This document shows, in pieces, positions 6,383 through 7,160 of a stretch of 7,160 bases of DNA. Each line of letters starts with the position of its first letter. Position 1 is the first letter of the stretch. This stretch comes from Planctomycetota bacterium (GTDB lineage: Bacteria; Planctomycetota; Planctomycetia; Pirellulales; Thermoguttaceae): the NCBI GenBank assembly GCA_015661985.1, contig DQVB01000604.1:1-7160 (forward strand). Reading direction: 5' to 3'. The notes beneath the pieces are model-generated. The model did not search any database, was not told where the DNA came from, and worked only from the letters and a program-made list of their open reading frames with translations. The translations under genes and the position numbers were made by a program.

Positions 6383-7160
6383 GTGGAACAGGACTGTTCA
6401 TCCCCACCGCCTGGCCCACTGCCGACCGCCGGGGCGCAGCGCGCGCCCGGCAGCTTGCGACGGTTCGGCCGCCGGGTGGCCTGTGCGCTGATGCTGCTCC
6501 CCGTGTTGGTCGCCGTCTACTACTTCAGCTACTGGCTCCGTTACGAAGGACAGCTGGACGCCAAGGCCCTGGCGCGGTTCATCTCCACTGTGGCCGTGGT
6601 AGTGGGCGTCAAGCTGGCCCTGTTCGCCTGGTTCCGCATCTACGACGGATGGGGCCGCTATGTGACCTTTTACGACCTGGTCAGCCTGGTGCAGGCCTCG
6701 GTGGCCAGCCTGCTGGTTACCGCCGTGGTTGAGCGGCTGCTGATGCACTCGCGGCCCATCCCCCGCAGCGTGTTTCTCCTGGATTGCGGCGTCACGATCG
6801 TTGTGCTGGGCGGCGTGCGCGCCCTGGCGAGGCTGGTCCACGAACGCAGCTGGGCCCTGTACTTGACCAGCGACAAAGTGCCGGCCTTCATCGTCGGTGC
6901 CAACGACGCGGGCGAATCACTCCTGCGGGCGATCATCCGCAACGGCAAACCGACCTACCACGTGGTCGGGTTCCTCGACGACGACGTCCGCCGCCTGGGG
7001 ACCCGCATCGGAGGCGTGCCGGTGGTGGGCACGGTGGACCAGCTCTCCGCGCTGGCCGAACGACACGGGGTGCGCGAACTGCTGATCGCCGCCGGCGCGC
7101 TGGCCGGCCGCCAGGTGCGTTGGCTGGTCGAGCAGGGGCGGCAGCTGGGACTCGGCGTCC
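6383..7160 (+). CDS. CapD/FlaA1-like nucleotide-sugar dehydratase or epimerase, membrane-anchored (3' end missing)
   Basis: Open frame of 259 complete codons from GTG 6383 to the window edge with no stop. The visible part has about four membrane segments (36-52, 69-88, about 105-120 and 132-146). Family-like motifs are FRIYDGWGRYVTFYDL and IPRSVFLLD. A nucleotide-binding-type domain follows: AFIVGANDAGESLLRAI (168-184), then VVGFLDDD (194-201) and GGVPVVGTVDQL (210-221). This layout is the N-terminal half of the CapD/FlaA1/WbpM group, whose downstream half (outside the window) carries the SDR catalytic domain acting on UDP-GlcNAc-type sugars. An alternative is a WbaP-like polyprenyl-phosphate sugar transferase, which shares the four membrane segments and a similar central domain; GANDAGE and the WGRY stretch favour CapD. 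GTG is chosen because the first in-frame ATG (6491, M37) falls inside the first membrane segment. Confidence 0.82.
   Translation, partial: MEQDCSSPPPGPLPTAGAQRAPGSLRRFGRRVACALMLLPVLVAVYYFSYWLRYEGQLDAKALARFISTVAVVVGVKLALFAWFRIYDGWGRYVTFYDLVSLVQASVASLLVTAVVERLLMHSRPIPRSVFLLDCGVTIVVLGGVRALARLVHERSWALYLTSDKVPAFIVGANDAGESLLRAIIRNGKPTYHVVGFLDDDVRRLGTRIGGVPVVGTVDQLSALAERHGVRELLIAAGALAGRQVRWLVEQGRQLGLGV

Noticed and set aside
5476..6419. Long minus-strand frames (about 290 codons) opposite the TPR region
   Set aside because: Pro/Arg/Gly-rich or low-complexity translations, antisense to a well-supported coding frame, with no domain.
6265..6732. Plus-strand 155-codon frame overlapping the ligase-family end and the CapD-like start
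   Set aside because: Its translation is Arg/Gly-rich without a domain, whereas the frame from GTG 6383 gives membrane segments and CapD-like motifs over the same bases.
1..7160. A previously undescribed defence or mobile system
   Set aside because: Every long supported frame belongs to known exopolysaccharide assembly families in a sensible order, and no nuclease, toxin, reverse transcriptase, integrase or phage gene is present.

Overview
The window is GC-rich bacterial DNA carrying part of an exopolysaccharide or capsule biosynthesis and export cluster. All genes lie on the + strand. The first gene carries an N-terminal stretch (YRAADLPAELAAP) and a domain layout that I associate from memory with polysaccharide export proteins of Planctomycetota. 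Together with the Wzc-type kinase, the TPR-fused O-antigen ligase homologue and the poor Shine-Dalgarno sites, this makes a planctomycete (Pirellulales-like) source my best guess. That is recognition, not a search result.

Layout: (1) bases 2-1015, the 3' part of an outer-membrane polysaccharide export gene (Wza-like), whose true start lies before the window. (2) After a 30-base gap, 1046-3400, a Wzz/GumC chain-length regulator fused to a bacterial tyrosine autokinase (Wzc-like, 784 residues). (3) 3401-3596, the only real intergenic gap, which holds degenerate palindromic REP-like repeats in opposite orientations. (4) 3597-6362, a 921-residue O-antigen ligase/polymerase-family (Wzy_C) membrane protein with a long C-terminal TPR-like region. 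(5) After a 20-base gap, 6383 to the window end, the 5' part of a membrane-anchored CapD/FlaA1-like nucleotide-sugar dehydratase or epimerase. This last gene starts with GTG and runs off the end, so a simple ATG-to-stop scan misses it.

How they fit together: the last gene would prepare or modify a nucleotide sugar for lipid-linked assembly. The Wzy_C protein would polymerise or ligate the glycan. The kinase would set chain length and cycle through phosphorylation of a C-terminal tyrosine cluster. The first gene would form the outer-membrane exit channel.

I see no previously undescribed system here. The most notable non-standard features are the repeat-rich junction at about 3250-3560, where the kinase reading frame seems to run past its tyrosine cluster into junction or repeat-like DNA, and the large TPR extension on the ligase homologue. 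No tRNA, rRNA, CRISPR array, transposase or clear promoter was found.
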